From Syntrophales bacterium (GTDB lineage Bacteria; Desulfobacterota; Syntrophia; Syntrophales; UBA4778), in assembly GCA_028712885.1 (NCBI GenBank), contig JAQTPK010000005.1:37914-101913 (forward strand): a stretch of 64,000 nt of DNA. Direction: 5' to 3'. Both the position numbers and the translations under genes were made by a program. Shown here piece by piece: positions 9,568 to 18,587 of the stretch (position 1 is the first letter of the stretch; every line of letters starts with the position of its first letter). The notes under the pieces are model-generated. The model was given only the letters and a program-made list of their open reading frames with translations, had not been told where the DNA came from and made no database searches.

Positions 9568-9682
9568 AAATCCCAAATACCAAACAATATCAAAATTCAA
9601 AATCACAAAATCCATTGAACGGATATTTTGGTTATTGGAATTTGGAATTTGCTTGGGATTTGGTACTTGGGATTTGGGATTT
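9568..9682. repeat. Inverted repeat of the GGGATTTGG word family
   Basis: The left arm (from 9568) reads AAATCCCAAATACCAAAC and the right arm (to 9682) ends GGTACTTGGGATTTGGGATT, so the two sides can fold on each other. Similar arms occur at 17233-17381, and a half copy at 22680-22740. It separates two minus-strand genes. Confidence 0.75.
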
Positions 9683-9703
9683 CCCTCCTTTGAGGCCAAT
9701 GCC

Positions 9704-10591
9704 TTACGCCTGACGTGCATATTTTCCGTTTTCAAAACGGATTTTTCCGTTCCGGACGAGGCGTTCGAGATGCTTGCCGGTCAGAGCGCGTTCGCCGAAC
9801 AGGAAAAAATGGCGGGGCTCTCTCGGTTTCCGGTATATGAACCACTGCTCCACGATTTCATCAAGGCCGCGGGGCTCCGCCAGGTAATCGAGTATTTTCC
9901 CTTCCCGCTTCTCTATAATGTCCAGATATGCCTCGGCTTGGGGAAAAATGTCCTCTTTTTCAATTATTTCCGATTCATGGCCGGAAAGGAATATCTCCGC
10001 CGGAACCTCCAGGATTTTGCGGACGGAGTCGATTGTCTGGTCGATATCGGAGACGCGGTCGCCGTACCAGGGCCCGAAAGGAGTCATGTCCAGATCCCCG
10101 AGAAACATGACCTTCTCGCCGGGGAACCAGAAGCTCGAGTGCCCGGGGCTGTGACCGGGGGTATGGATCACCTCCATCCTTGTGCCGCCCACGATAAATA
10201 CATCTCCGTCCAGGAATTCCCCGTCGGGTGTCCTTTCGCGGTAGTGGAAGCGCTCGATCAGGATGTCCCGCCACAAGCCCTCGAATTCGCTCCCGAGCAA
10301 TCCATAATAGTCCAGAACGTTCCGGATAGATCTGTAGCAGCATGATTCTTCCCGATGCACGTACAACAGCGCTTCGGGGAAGAGATGATTGAAAGCGGTA
10401 TGATCCTCGTGATAATGAGAATTGAAAAGAAACCGGGCCTTGTCGCGTATTTTCAGCAGAAAGCGCTCGCTCGATCCGGGATCGATGACGGCGCCCTCCC
10501 CGTCGTCGATGAAAATCGAATTGCAGCCGGGATACCGGCCCCGGTCCGGACCGTGAATAAACGTGATCTTTCCGAATTTTGACGTCTTCAT
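9704..10591 (-). CDS. Metallo-beta-lactamase-fold hydrolase
   Basis: A 295-residue cytoplasmic hydrolase of the MBL fold. The dinuclear metal site is visible as SHYHEDH (His59, His61, Asp63, His64), then HTPGHSPGHSS, GDLDMTPFG and LSGHES. The extra C-terminal region after the last ligand is typical of glyoxalase-II or ribonuclease-unrelated MBL hydrolases. The substrate cannot be read from the sequence. It is transcribed away from HMG-CoA lyase, with about 190 bp of shared upstream DNA. Confidence 0.87.
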   Translation of the reverse strand: MKTSKFGKITFIHGPDRGRYPGCNSIFIDDGEGAVIDPGSSERFLLKIRDKARFLFNSHYHEDHTAFNHLFPEALLYVHREESCCYRSIRNVLDYYGLLGSEFEGLWRDILIERFHYRERTPDGEFLDGDVFIVGGTRMEVIHTPGHSPGHSSFWFPGEKVMFLGDLDMTPFGPWYGDRVSDIDQTIDSVRKILEVPAEIFLSGHESEIIEKEDIFPQAEAYLDIIEKREGKILDYLAEPRGLDEIVEQWFIYRKPREPRHFFLFGERALTGKHLERLVRNGKIRFENGKYARQA

Positions 10592-10778
10592 TTCTTCCTG
10601 GACTGAAAAAGATTCGGAATCATACCAGAATCAGCCGGCCGTAGCAACGGCCTCGCGGCGCTGCCGGAGCTTGACAGGAGCCGCTCTTGCGGGTAGATCA
10701 AAACATACGGTTTTCCGGTTTTCAGTTTTTGTTGCCGGCCCCTGAAAAGCGGCTTAAACAGACAATAGAGATTACATC

Positions 10779-11696
10779 ATGAAAATAAAGTTGCCCGGAC
10801 AGGTGGAGATCCAGGAGGTGGTCCTGAGGGATGGAATCCAGAACGAGAAGAAGATAATTCCCACGCAGGCAAAGATCGATCTCATCGGGAAGCTTGTCTC
10901 GTGCGGGGTACGCAGAATAGAGGTGTCTTCGTTCGTCAATCCCCGTCTCGTGCCCCAGATGGCCGACGCAGAGGACCTCTGGTCGGGTCTTGTCCGATAC
11001 AAGGACGTCATTCTCTCGGCGCTGATACTGAGCAGGGGGGGAATGGAAAGGGCCGTGAAGTGCGGGGTCGGACGGGTGGGGATCTTTGTCTCCGCAAGCG
11101 AAACCCATTCGATGAGGAACAGCCGCCGCACGGTCGGGGAAGCTCTCTCCGAGGCGCTTATGCTGATATCCGAGGCGAAATCGCAGGGCGTCTCCGTTCG
11201 GGCGGGAGTAATGAATGCCTTCGGATGCGCTTACGAAGGAGTTGTTCCGGCCGATAAAGTGATCGAACTCTGCCGCCGGCTCTGCGGCGCCGGTCCCGAC
11301 GAACTTTGCCTTGCCGATACTTCCGGGCTGGGCGATCCCCGTCTGATCAGGGATACAATATCGAGACTGAGAAAAGTAAGGATGAAAACCGCCTTGCCCG
11401 GGCTTTCCCTCCATTTGCATAATACGAGGGACCGGGGACTTGCCAACCTCTATGCCGCACTGGAGGAAGGGGTTTGTATATTCGACGCGTCGCTGGGAGG
11501 GCTGGGCGGCTGTCCTTTTATAGAAGGCGCGCGGGGAAATATCGCGACGGAAGACGCTGTTTCCGTGCTTCACGACATGGGGATCGCGACGGGAATAGAT
11601 CTCGAACGGCTTGTTCAGACCAGCCTGGAATTCGAGAAGATACTGGGGAAACCTTTTCCTGCCATGGTGCCGCACCTGGGGCCGTGCCGCTCTTGA
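10779..11696 (+). CDS. mvaB: Hydroxymethylglutaryl-CoA lyase
   Basis: A 305-residue enzyme cleaving HMG-CoA to acetyl-CoA and acetoacetate. It belongs to the DRE-TIM metallolyases: LRDGIQNE (Arg17-Asp18), VRRIEVSSFVNP, the metal-binding LHLHNTRDRG, and the signature GGLGGCPFIEGARGN with the catalytic Cys near 262. Length is normal for bacterial enzymes (about 300). It is a single gene with its own upstream region. Together with the methylcrotonyl-CoA-carboxylase-like subunit at the window start it suggests leucine or isovalerate breakdown, though a ketone-body-like route is also possible. Confidence 0.93.
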   Translation: MKIKLPGQVEIQEVVLRDGIQNEKKIIPTQAKIDLIGKLVSCGVRRIEVSSFVNPRLVPQMADAEDLWSGLVRYKDVILSALILSRGGMERAVKCGVGRVGIFVSASETHSMRNSRRTVGEALSEALMLISEAKSQGVSVRAGVMNAFGCAYEGVVPADKVIELCRRLCGAGPDELCLADTSGLGDPRLIRDTISRLRKVRMKTALPGLSLHLHNTRDRGLANLYAALEEGVCIFDASLGGLGGCPFIEGARGNIATEDAVSVLHDMGIATGIDLERLVQTSLEFEKILGKPFPAMVPHLGPCRS

Positions 11697-11775
11697 GTCC
11701 GGAGTTCCGAGTCCCGAGTCCGAAGCCCAGAGTTACCTGAAGAGCCAACTCTGGACCCGGGTCTCGAAACCTGGA
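11694..11775. repeat. Word-repeat spacer (GAGTYCNGAG)
   Basis: Starting at the stop codon of HMG-CoA lyase the sequence repeats GAGTCCGGAGTTCCGAG and GTCCCGAGTCC, followed by the partly complementary CCAACTCTGGACCCGGG. It lies between convergent genes and could fold as a two-way terminator. A related copy is at 47335-47370. Confidence 0.6.
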
Positions 11776-11779
11776 ACTT

Positions 11780-12175
11780 TTATTTGATCGGCCACTCGCC
11801 CCGTTCCTTCAGTACTTCCTTATAAATCTCAAGCGCTTCGTTGACGGCGGGCATTCCGGCGTACGTGGCTACCTGGAAGAATATCTCCGCGAGCTTTTTG
11901 GGATCGCAACCCACGTTCAGGGCGGCGTTGACATGCAGTCTTAATTCCCCTCCCGCCCTGAGCGCGGCCAGCATGGCGCAGGCGACCATCTGGCGTTCGG
12001 GCAGAGTCAGAACCGTTCTTGAATACAGATTGCCGGTGATGAATCTGGAGAAATCATTGGCCAGGTCCTTATTGAACTCTCTCCACATAAGATAGGGCGG
12101 ATCCATCTTGATCCCTTTCCCGAAGAGTTTATTGGCCGTCTCCTGTGTCCGTTTCTTTATCGCTTCGTCGCTCAT
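11780..12175 (-). CDS. Carboxymuconolactone-decarboxylase-like protein without CxxC
   Basis: A 131-residue all-helical protein of the AhpD/CMD superfamily. It shows LTLPERQMVACAMLAALRAG and ELRLHVNAALNVGCDPKKLA followed by EIFFQVATYAGMPAVNEAL. The peroxidatic CxxC of AhpD is absent, so it belongs to the gamma-carboxymuconolactone decarboxylase side. Many such proteins in anaerobes act on unknown substrates. It is a single gene converging on HMG-CoA lyase. A pathway for aromatic degradation is not visible nearby. Confidence 0.85.
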   Translation of the reverse strand: MSDEAIKKRTQETANKLFGKGIKMDPPYLMWREFNKDLANDFSRFITGNLYSRTVLTLPERQMVACAMLAALRAGGELRLHVNAALNVGCDPKKLAEIFFQVATYAGMPAVNEALEIYKEVLKERGEWPIK

Positions 12176-12480
12176 CCGAATTCCCCTTTCTGGCGCTCAT
12201 GAGTGATATTCGGCCCTGAAAAATGGCCTTGGGGCCGCCAGACCCGGAGGGCAATCTAACCGAGAGAAAGGGAAGTGTCAAGCCGGGGTTGAGGGGGGCG
12301 CGCGCGAGCGTTCCGGACCGGATTTCTTTTTGTGTTGTCACATACCTTTTTATCTGATATTAAACCTTTGCAAAGCATTGCGCCTGGAATCGGAATAAAA
12401 ATATTTCTTGACAAGAAGGGTTTTTTATTTTAGCTTCCGGGCAATTTAAATTGAAGCTTTCGTAAAGGAGGTGAAAGATT
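12176..12480. other. Divergent intergenic region
   Basis: This 305-bp stretch separates the CMD-like gene (minus) and the Pro/Ala lipoprotein (plus). It contains a plus-strand promoter near 12408 and an AAGGAGGTGAAAG ribosome site just before 12481. Nothing else is recognised. Confidence 0.6.
12408..12436 (+). promoter_or_regulatory. Sigma-70-type promoter of the lipoprotein gene
   Basis: A perfect -35 TTGACA at 12408-12413 is followed after 17 bp by TAGCTT (12431-12436), a weak -10. It lies 45 bp before the GTG start. Confidence 0.45.
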
Positions 12481-12705
12481 GTGAAGAAGGCATTGGCATT
12501 GATTTGCTCTTTGATGCTCGTCGTGGTTCTGGGATTCACGTTTGGCTGCAAGAAGGCTGAAGAGCCCAAAAAGCCCGAAGCTCCGGCTCCGGCTCCCGCG
12601 CCTGCTCCGGCTCCGGCACCTGCGGCTCCTGACAAGGCCCCGGCAGCGCCTGACAAGGCAGCGCCTGCGGCACCTGCAAAGCCGGCGGAAGCTCCAAAGA
12701 AGTAA
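12481..12705 (+). CDS. Pro/Ala/Lys-rich small lipoprotein
   Basis: A 74-residue protein starting at GTG, with a very good AAAGGAGGTG site 8 bases upstream. The signal peptide ends in LGFTFGC (lipid-modified Cys23). The rest is KKAEEPKKPEAP followed by PAPAPA runs and two AAPDKA blocks. Such tails act as flexible periplasmic spacers; no enzymatic domain exists. It has its own promoter and a strong terminator, so it is monocistronic and probably well expressed. Confidence 0.75.
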   Translation: MKKALALICSLMLVVVLGFTFGCKKAEEPKKPEAPAPAPAPAPAPAPAAPDKAPAAPDKAAPAAPAKPAEAPKK

Positions 12706-12731
12706 TACAGTACAAAACATGAAGGGTATAA

Positions 12732-12773
12732 ACGACCGAGCATCCAGACCCTGGATGCTCGGTCGTTTTTTTT
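12732..12773 (+). terminator. Intrinsic terminator
   Basis: A perfect 16-bp stem, ACGACCGAGCATCCAG (12732-12747) with CTGGATGCTCGGTCGT (12751-12766), has a 3-nt loop and is followed by an eight-T run. It ends the lipoprotein transcript. Confidence 0.95.
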
Positions 12774-12899
12774 GCTGACGGATTGATAACGCCCATCGGT
12801 GGCGTTGCGCTTCGCCCCTCGGATGCTCACGTACGTTTTGGTACGCTGTGCTCCTCGGGGCTTGCGCGCCTTGCATCTGGACATTCTGAATCCGTCAGC
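12774..12899. repeat. 126-bp palindromic element with terminal inverted repeats
   Basis: GCTGACGGATT (12774-12784) and AATCCGTCAGC (12889-12899) are perfect 11-bp terminal inverted repeats. Inside, GCTTCGCCCCTCGGATGCTC and GCTCCTCGGGGCTTGCGC form imperfect arms around the centre ACGTACGTTTTGGTACGC. It abuts the terminator's T-run directly. It looks like a REP- or MITE-like mobile hairpin; no transposase is nearby. Confidence 0.75.
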
Positions 12900-12920
12900 C
12901 GGAAGAGATAGGATTCAGAA

Positions 12921-13808
12921 TTGATTTTATTCCGAAAAAGCTTACACAGGTCCTCAGTAATCCTCCTTTTGTTTTTCCTGTGTTTTTCGTGTGTGCCGCT
13001 GAAGGAGGTGCCGCCGGCGCCGAAGCCGGCGAAGGTTGCAGTGGTCCTTGGGGCTGGAGCTTCCAAAGGTTTTTCCCATATCGGTGTCCTGAAGGTACTG
13101 GAGGCTAACCGCGTTCCGGTCCACATGATAGTCGGGACGAGCGCCGGGAGTTTTGTCGGAAGCCTTTACGCGTACGGGTTCAGTGCGTATCAGCTCCAGA
13201 AAATGTCAATGTCGATGGAAAAAGGAGATATTGTCGATCTCAAGATGCCCGACAACGGCTTTATCCGCGGAGAAAAAATTGAGTCCTATATCAACAATCT
13301 GATCCAGAATACCCCCATTGAAAAGCTGAGGGTTCCTTTCTACGCCGTAACCGCCGATCTGGCAAGCGGGCGGGAGGTAGTCTTCGGAACAGGCAATACC
13401 GGAACCGCGGTCCGGGCAAGCTGCTCGATCCCGGGCATTTTCCAGCCTGTGCGGATCGGGAACAGGATCTATGTGGACGGAGGCGTCGTCAGCCCCGTCG
13501 CGGTGAGGACGGCAAGGCGTTATGGCGCGGATGTCGTCATAGCTGTTGATATATCAGCGTTTGTCGAGAGTATTCCCCAGGGTACGATCGAGACGCTGCT
13601 CCAGGCGGTCGATATAATGTATGCCCGAATCGGGTCCAATGAAACGGACGGAGCGGATGTAGTTATTCGCCCGAAAACCCGCCAGATCGGGTCCGCTGAT
13701 TTCAGCAAGCGGCATGAGGCCATTCTCGAAGGGGAGATGGCTGCTGCCGAGGCCATGCCGAAAATTCAGGCGATTATTTCAAAATTGCGCGCCGAAGGAC
13801 GATTGTAA
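12921..13808 (+). CDS. Patatin-like phospholipase lipoprotein
   Basis: A 295-residue lipid acyl hydrolase. The signal peptide with a FLCFSC lipobox (Cys24) places it in the envelope. The patatin site is complete: oxyanion loop GAGASKGFSH (44-53), nucleophile GTSAG (Ser74) and DGGVVSP (Asp near 186), giving a Ser-Asp dyad. It resembles RssA/YchK-type patatins but is exported. The start is a TTG at 12921, with no ATG nearby; GAGATAGGA upstream is a modest ribosome site. Phospholipid or lysophospholipid is the likely substrate. Confidence 0.88.
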   Translation: MILFRKSLHRSSVILLLFFLCFSCVPLKEVPPAPKPAKVAVVLGAGASKGFSHIGVLKVLEANRVPVHMIVGTSAGSFVGSLYAYGFSAYQLQKMSMSMEKGDIVDLKMPDNGFIRGEKIESYINNLIQNTPIEKLRVPFYAVTADLASGREVVFGTGNTGTAVRASCSIPGIFQPVRIGNRIYVDGGVVSPVAVRTARRYGADVVIAVDISAFVESIPQGTIETLLQAVDIMYARIGSNETDGADVVIRPKTRQIGSADFSKRHEAILEGEMAAAEAMPKIQAIISKLRAEGRL

Positions 13809-13810
13809 AT

Positions 13811-14045
13811 ATAGGTATTGGGCGTTGGGCATTGGGTATTGGGTATTAGGTATTTGTATTGGTATTGGGTAGGGTATTATAATTTTGTTAGCTAGTAATC
13901 ATGTACATACCTTAAAGACTGGAAAAATTTTCCGCGGTCGCGCCTTTCCCGCAGTCCGGACGCAATAGACGCAACAGACGCAACAGACTCGAGGTTTTTT
14001 CCCGCGTTCCGGAACCAAATGCCTGAAGCCCAATGCCTGATGCCT
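13811..14045. repeat. Long word-repeat spacer with inverted ends
   Basis: The left end reads GGTATTGGGCGTTGGGCATT followed by more GGGTATT units. The right end reads AAGCCCAATGCCTGATGCC, complementary in sense. Between them sit GCAGTCCGGACGCAATAGAC and CAACAGACGCAACAGAC. The same middle block (CCCGCAGCCCCGGACGCAAT) recurs inside the spacer at 31195-31385. No gene is seen. Confidence 0.75.
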
Positions 14046-14059
14046 TGATTTAAACTTCC

Positions 14060-14087
14060 TTGACAAAACGGCCGATATTCCTATTAT
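14060..14087 (+). promoter_or_regulatory. Sigma-70-type promoter before the YtxH gene
   Basis: TTGACA (14060-14065) and TATTAT (14082-14087) are separated by 16 bp, a good match to the consensus, and lie about 70 bp before the ATG at 14155. Confidence 0.65.
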
Positions 14088-14154
14088 TATGTTCGATATC
14101 GCACGATCTGAATTCAGGGCGGCCATTACAAAGCGGCCCGTATAAGGAGGGGTT

Positions 14155-14535
14155 ATGGGAAGGGAAGCGGATTTTCTGAAAGGGGTTCTGGTGGGGGGCT
14201 TGATCGGGGCCGCTTTGGGCATTCTTTTCGCGCCGAAGAGCGGGAAAGAGACCAGGGAGGATATAGCCAGAAAAACGGAAGAACTGGTTACGAAGGCAAA
14301 GGAAGAATACGAGCGGAACCTCGAGAAAAGCAAAAAAGCTTACGATAACATGATGGTGCATTTTAAGAGCATCCAGTCGGAAGTTAAGAGGAAAGCGGAA
14401 GAAGTCCATGAGAAGCTCGATCACCTGGCTGATACGGGAAAGGAAGCCCTGGATGACAGCCGGAGCCGTCTGAAAAAAGCAGTTGACGCCGGGATAGAGG
14501 CGTACAAGGAAGAAAAGGAACGCCAGAAGGCGTAA
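14155..14535 (+). CDS. YtxH-domain membrane protein
   Basis: A 126-residue protein with an N-terminal Gly-rich transmembrane helix (about 7-26) ending in the YtxH signature GILFAPKSGKETRE. A long charged amphipathic and coiled-coil tail follows (28-126). YtxH proteins are linked to general stress in Firmicutes but their activity is unknown. The ribosome site TAAGGAGGGG is strong. It is likely cotranscribed with the next small membrane protein despite a repeat spacer between them. Confidence 0.85.
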   Translation: MGREADFLKGVLVGGLIGAALGILFAPKSGKETREDIARKTEELVTKAKEEYERNLEKSKKAYDNMMVHFKSIQSEVKRKAEEVHEKLDHLADTGKEALDDSRSRLKKAVDAGIEAYKEEKERQKA

Positions 14536-14551
14536 AGGAACGGCGTTAGTC

Positions 14552-14637
14552 GGTAGGCTTTAGGCATTGGGCATACAGAAGCCAAGTCGATCTCGTAAGT
14601 ATCCCAACGCCAAACGCCTGACGCCCAACGCCTGAAT
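14552..14637. repeat. Word-repeat inverted spacer
   Basis: TAGGCTTTAGGCATTGGGCA on the left faces AACGCCTGACGCCCAACGCC on the right; the arms can fold as a hairpin. It belongs to the GGCRTTGGGY word family. Confidence 0.6.
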
Positions 14638-14653
14638 TCTCAAGAGGAGATTT

Positions 14654-15031
14654 ATGGACTGGGAGATAAGCCTTACCATCATCAGCCTGTCGTTTTTTCT
14701 GCTGACGCTGTTTGTCGCATTTTTTATACTGCAGGTACTTAAGACAGCCAGGAATATCGAAGCCATTCTGGAAATGATCAACGGGAAGCTCCCGGGCATT
14801 CTCTCCGATATCAAGGAGGTAACGGGAAATCTGACGGCCTCCTCCGTCATGTTGAAAGCCGGGATCGAAGGATTGACAACGGCGCTCGGCCGGGTCAGGC
14901 AGATTACCAGTATGGTCGATACCGCTATCCGCCCCGGGATTGAAACGCCTGTTTTGAGCCTGCTCAAGAACGCCGGCGCGATCCGTAAAGGCATTCAAAT
15001 ATTTCTCAAGACTCTGGGCAAAAAAGGCTGA
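14654..15031 (+). CDS. DUF948-like membrane protein
   Basis: A 125-residue protein with one N-terminal transmembrane helix (6-28) and an amphipathic helical tail with hydroxylated and hydrophobic repeats (ILSDIKEVTGNLTASSVML). This pattern matches DUF948, which often pairs with YtxH proteins, as here. The ATG at 14654 has AAGAGGAGATTT upstream. Both may be a small envelope-stress pair; that is inferred from pairing only. Confidence 0.75.
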   Translation: MDWEISLTIISLSFFLLTLFVAFFILQVLKTARNIEAILEMINGKLPGILSDIKEVTGNLTASSVMLKAGIEGLTTALGRVRQITSMVDTAIRPGIETPVLSLLKNAGAIRKGIQIFLKTLGKKG

Positions 15032-15053
15032 GCTGCCTCAATCCGCTGTTCAT

Positions 15054-15076
15054 ACCCCGTCACCGGGGTTTTTTTA
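15054..15076 (+). terminator. Intrinsic terminator after the YtxH/DUF948 pair
   Basis: ACCCCG (15054-15059) pairs with CGGGGT (15064-15069) around a TCAC loop, followed by a seven-T run. Confidence 0.85.
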
Positions 15077-15103
15077 TTTTTCGAATCGGACATCCTTCGG
15101 ATA

Positions 15104-15919
15104 ATGATGGACCGCAACAGCTTCGGGAAAAAAAGCGCAGCCGATGCGCTGGTCGAGCTCCTCGACGTCATCCGGATTTTGAGATCTCCGGATAAGGGGT
15201 GCCCATGGGATATCCGCCAGCGGAAAGAGGACGCAGCAAAATACCTCCTCGAAGAGGCGCATGAGGTTCTTGACGCCGTTTACGGCGGAACGGCCGCCGA
15301 CCTGCGGGAAGAACTGGGAGACCTCCTGTTTCAGATCCTATTTCTGTCGAGGATGGCTGAGGAATCAGGGGAATTCGACGCTTCGGACGTAATTTCGGAA
15401 GTTACCCGAAAAATGATCCGGAGGCACGAGCACGTATTCGGAGATGCAAAAGTCCGCGACGTCGGCGAGATCAAGCGCAACTGGGAAAAGATCAAGCGGG
15501 AGGTGGAGAAGAAAGACAGGGGCGGAAAACTGTCCCGGATTTCCCCCTCTCTGCCTTCCCTCTTGCGCGCCCAGAAGATTACCGAGGAAGCATCCCGGGT
15601 CGGGTTCGACTGGACGGACGTGAATGACGTGCTGGCGAAAATTGAAGAAGAAACGCGCGAGCTCAGGGAAGCACTGGAAACAGGCGAAAAGCGGCATGTG
15701 GAGGGAGAAATCGGGGATATCCTCCTTTCCGTGGTAAACCTCAGCCGTTTCGCCGGCGTGGACGCCGAAGGCGCTCTGAGGTCCTCTCTGCTTAAATTCA
15801 TATCCCGTTTCGGTTATATCGAAGAACGGCTGAAGGAGCGGGGACTGACTCCCGAACAGGCGGGGCTGGAGGAAATGGACCGGCTCTGGGAGGAGTCGAA
15901 ATCAGGTGACGGCGAATGA
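15104..15919 (+). CDS. mazG: Nucleoside triphosphate pyrophosphohydrolase MazG
   Basis: A 271-residue enzyme hydrolysing NTPs to NMP and pyrophosphate. Two MazG units are present. The first has CPWDIRQRKEDAAKYLLEEA with EELGDLLFQILF; the second has WTDVNDVLAKIEEETREL with EIGDILLSVVNL. Length agrees with E. coli MazG (263). The start is the ATG at 15104 (MMDRN), soon after the terminator. It overlaps the DUF2065 gene by 4 bp (ATGA), so the two are translationally coupled. Confidence 0.93.
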   Translation: MMDRNSFGKKSAADALVELLDVIRILRSPDKGCPWDIRQRKEDAAKYLLEEAHEVLDAVYGGTAADLREELGDLLFQILFLSRMAEESGEFDASDVISEVTRKMIRRHEHVFGDAKVRDVGEIKRNWEKIKREVEKKDRGGKLSRISPSLPSLLRAQKITEEASRVGFDWTDVNDVLAKIEEETRELREALETGEKRHVEGEIGDILLSVVNLSRFAGVDAEGALRSSLLKFISRFGYIEERLKERGLTPEQAGLEEMDRLWEESKSGDGE

Positions 15920-16101
15920 GGATCTTTATCTGCGCACTCGGACTTTATCTGATATTGGAAGGCCTGCCGTACTTCGCTTTTCCCGGCCGGATCAAGTCGG
16001 TCCTGGCGCAGATAGGCGAGATGCCGGAAGGTACGCTCCGCCTGTTCGGATTTTTCGCCATGATCGCGGGGCTGGCTATGGTTTATTTCGGCACGCGATA
16101 A
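15916..16101 (+). CDS. DUF2065 family small membrane protein
   Basis: A 61-residue protein with two transmembrane segments (about 2-20 and 42-58) and the conserved YLILEGLPYFAFPGR and RLFGFFAMIAGL. It matches the YjeT/DUF2065 family, whose function is unknown. Its ATG overlaps the MazG stop. Confidence 0.85.
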   Translation: MRIFICALGLYLILEGLPYFAFPGRIKSVLAQIGEMPEGTLRLFGFFAMIAGLAMVYFGTR

Positions 16102-16169
16102 CAGCCTGCAACATCTTTTACTTTGGATCGGGTATTACTTGATATTCGGACTGACCCCATGTGTTTGAT

Positions 16170-17201
16170 ATGAAAACTGAGGAGTTTGATTACAAATTTG
16201 ATCCGGACCTGATTGCGCAGGAGCCTGCAGAGCAGAGGGACAAGTCCAGAATGATGGTCCTGGACAGGTCCCTCGATCCGGTTGCACACGATTGTTTTTA
16301 TAATCTCCCCCGGTATCTGGAATGCGGGGATGTCCTTGTCCTCAATGATTCGAAAGTCGTGCCTGCGCTTCTGTCGGGGCGGAAGGGAGCGGGGGCCGCA
16401 GCGGGGGCAAAGATCGAAATGCTGCTCCTCTCGAAAAAGGGACCCCTGGTCTGGGAAGTTCTTCTCAAGCCCGCAAAGCGCGCGGCCCCGGGAACAGCCG
16501 TTTGGTTCGACGACGGATCGCGGGCGGAAATCATCAGCCGTGTTACGGATAAGAAATGGCTGGTGGAATTCCAGGTCGGCGATTTCGATTCCTTTCTGCG
16601 CAGGTGCGGTCTGGCCCCGCTCCCTCCTTATATCCGGCGGGGGGGCAGGCGGAGCGCGCCGCGGGACATCGAGCGGTACCAGACGGTTTATGCGGCGAAG
16701 CCGGGTTCCATCGCCGCTCCGACGGCGGGGCTGCACTTCACGGAGAAGACGATTCGCGACCTGAGGGGTCGCGGGGTAAGCGTGACGGCCGTGACGCTCC
16801 ATGTCGGTTTAGGGACCTTTATCCCGATAGAGGAGGAAATAGTCGAAGACCATCGGATGGAAGAGGAGAATTATGAGATCTCCGCTGAAGCTGCGGGGGA
16901 AATCAACGCCGCGAAGAGAATTGTTGCGGTCGGGACGACATCGGCGAGAGTTCTTGAATCCGCCGTGGACGGCGCGGGCCGGGTCCGCGCCGGAAGCGGG
17001 GCTACGGACCTTTTCATCTATCCGGGATACAGATTCAGGAAAACGGATGCGCTCCTGACAAATTTTCACCTTCCGAAATCTTCGCTGTTTCTCCTGGCGT
17101 GCGCCTTCACCGGCACGGAACGGATAAAAGCGGCGTATCGGGAGGCGATTGAGCGAAGATACAGGTTCTACAGCTATGGGGATTGTATGCTGATTCTGTA
17201 G
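16170..17201 (+). CDS. queA: S-adenosylmethionine:tRNA ribosyltransferase-isomerase
   Basis: A 343-residue queuosine biosynthesis enzyme that builds epoxyqueuosine on tRNA from preQ1 and SAM. Recognisable blocks are FDPDLIAQEPAEQRDKSRMM, VLNDSKVVPALLSG, YQTVYAAKPGSIAAPTAGLH, FTEKTIRDL and TNFHLPKSSLFLL. The ATG at 16170 gives the standard QueA N-terminus; a GTG at 16161 would add three residues, and neither has a clear ribosome site. The tgt gene follows after a repeat spacer, so the two steps of tRNA queuosine insertion are clustered. Confidence 0.95.
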   Translation: MKTEEFDYKFDPDLIAQEPAEQRDKSRMMVLDRSLDPVAHDCFYNLPRYLECGDVLVLNDSKVVPALLSGRKGAGAAAGAKIEMLLLSKKGPLVWEVLLKPAKRAAPGTAVWFDDGSRAEIISRVTDKKWLVEFQVGDFDSFLRRCGLAPLPPYIRRGGRRSAPRDIERYQTVYAAKPGSIAAPTAGLHFTEKTIRDLRGRGVSVTAVTLHVGLGTFIPIEEEIVEDHRMEEENYEISAEAAGEINAAKRIVAVGTTSARVLESAVDGAGRVRAGSGATDLFIYPGYRFRKTDALLTNFHLPKSSLFLLACAFTGTERIKAAYREAIERRYRFYSYGDCMLIL

Positions 17202-17232
17202 GCGTCAGGTGTCAGGCGTCGGGCATTGGGAA

Positions 17233-17381
17233 AAATCCCAAACCCAAGCACCAAATCCCAAACAAATCCAAAACTCAAAATTCAAATAAACAAAAACAAG
17301 CAGCAGTTCCAATGAATCTTTCGAATTTTGAATTTCGATATTGTACATTGTTTGGGATTTGGCGCTTGGAGCTTGGGATTT
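17233..17381. repeat. 149-bp long inverted repeat, GGGATTTGG family
   Basis: The left arm 17233-17264 (starts AAATCCCAAACCCAAGCACC) is almost perfectly complementary to the right arm 17349-17381 (starts TGTTTGGGATTTGGCGCTTG). The middle is AT-rich and partly self-complementary (AAAATTCAAATAAAC versus TTTTGAATTTCG). This is the clearest example of the hairpin spacers in this window. Confidence 0.85.
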
Positions 17382-17419
17382 AAACAAAAAAAATCGATCG
17401 ATATTTGATCATTAACTGA

Positions 17420-18583
<1,164 letters not shown>

Positions 18584-18587
18584 TTCA

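Noticed and set aside
12720..12774. Riboswitch or protein-binding stem
   Set aside because: It is a plain terminator: perfect stem, tiny loop and T-run after a stop codon.
13811..14045. CRISPR array
   Set aside because: The tandem words are too short, degenerate and without regular spacers, and no cas gene is present.
17202..17419. preQ1 riboswitch before tgt
   Set aside because: The region is filled by the GGGATTTGG inverted repeat, and no preQ1 aptamer pattern was seen.
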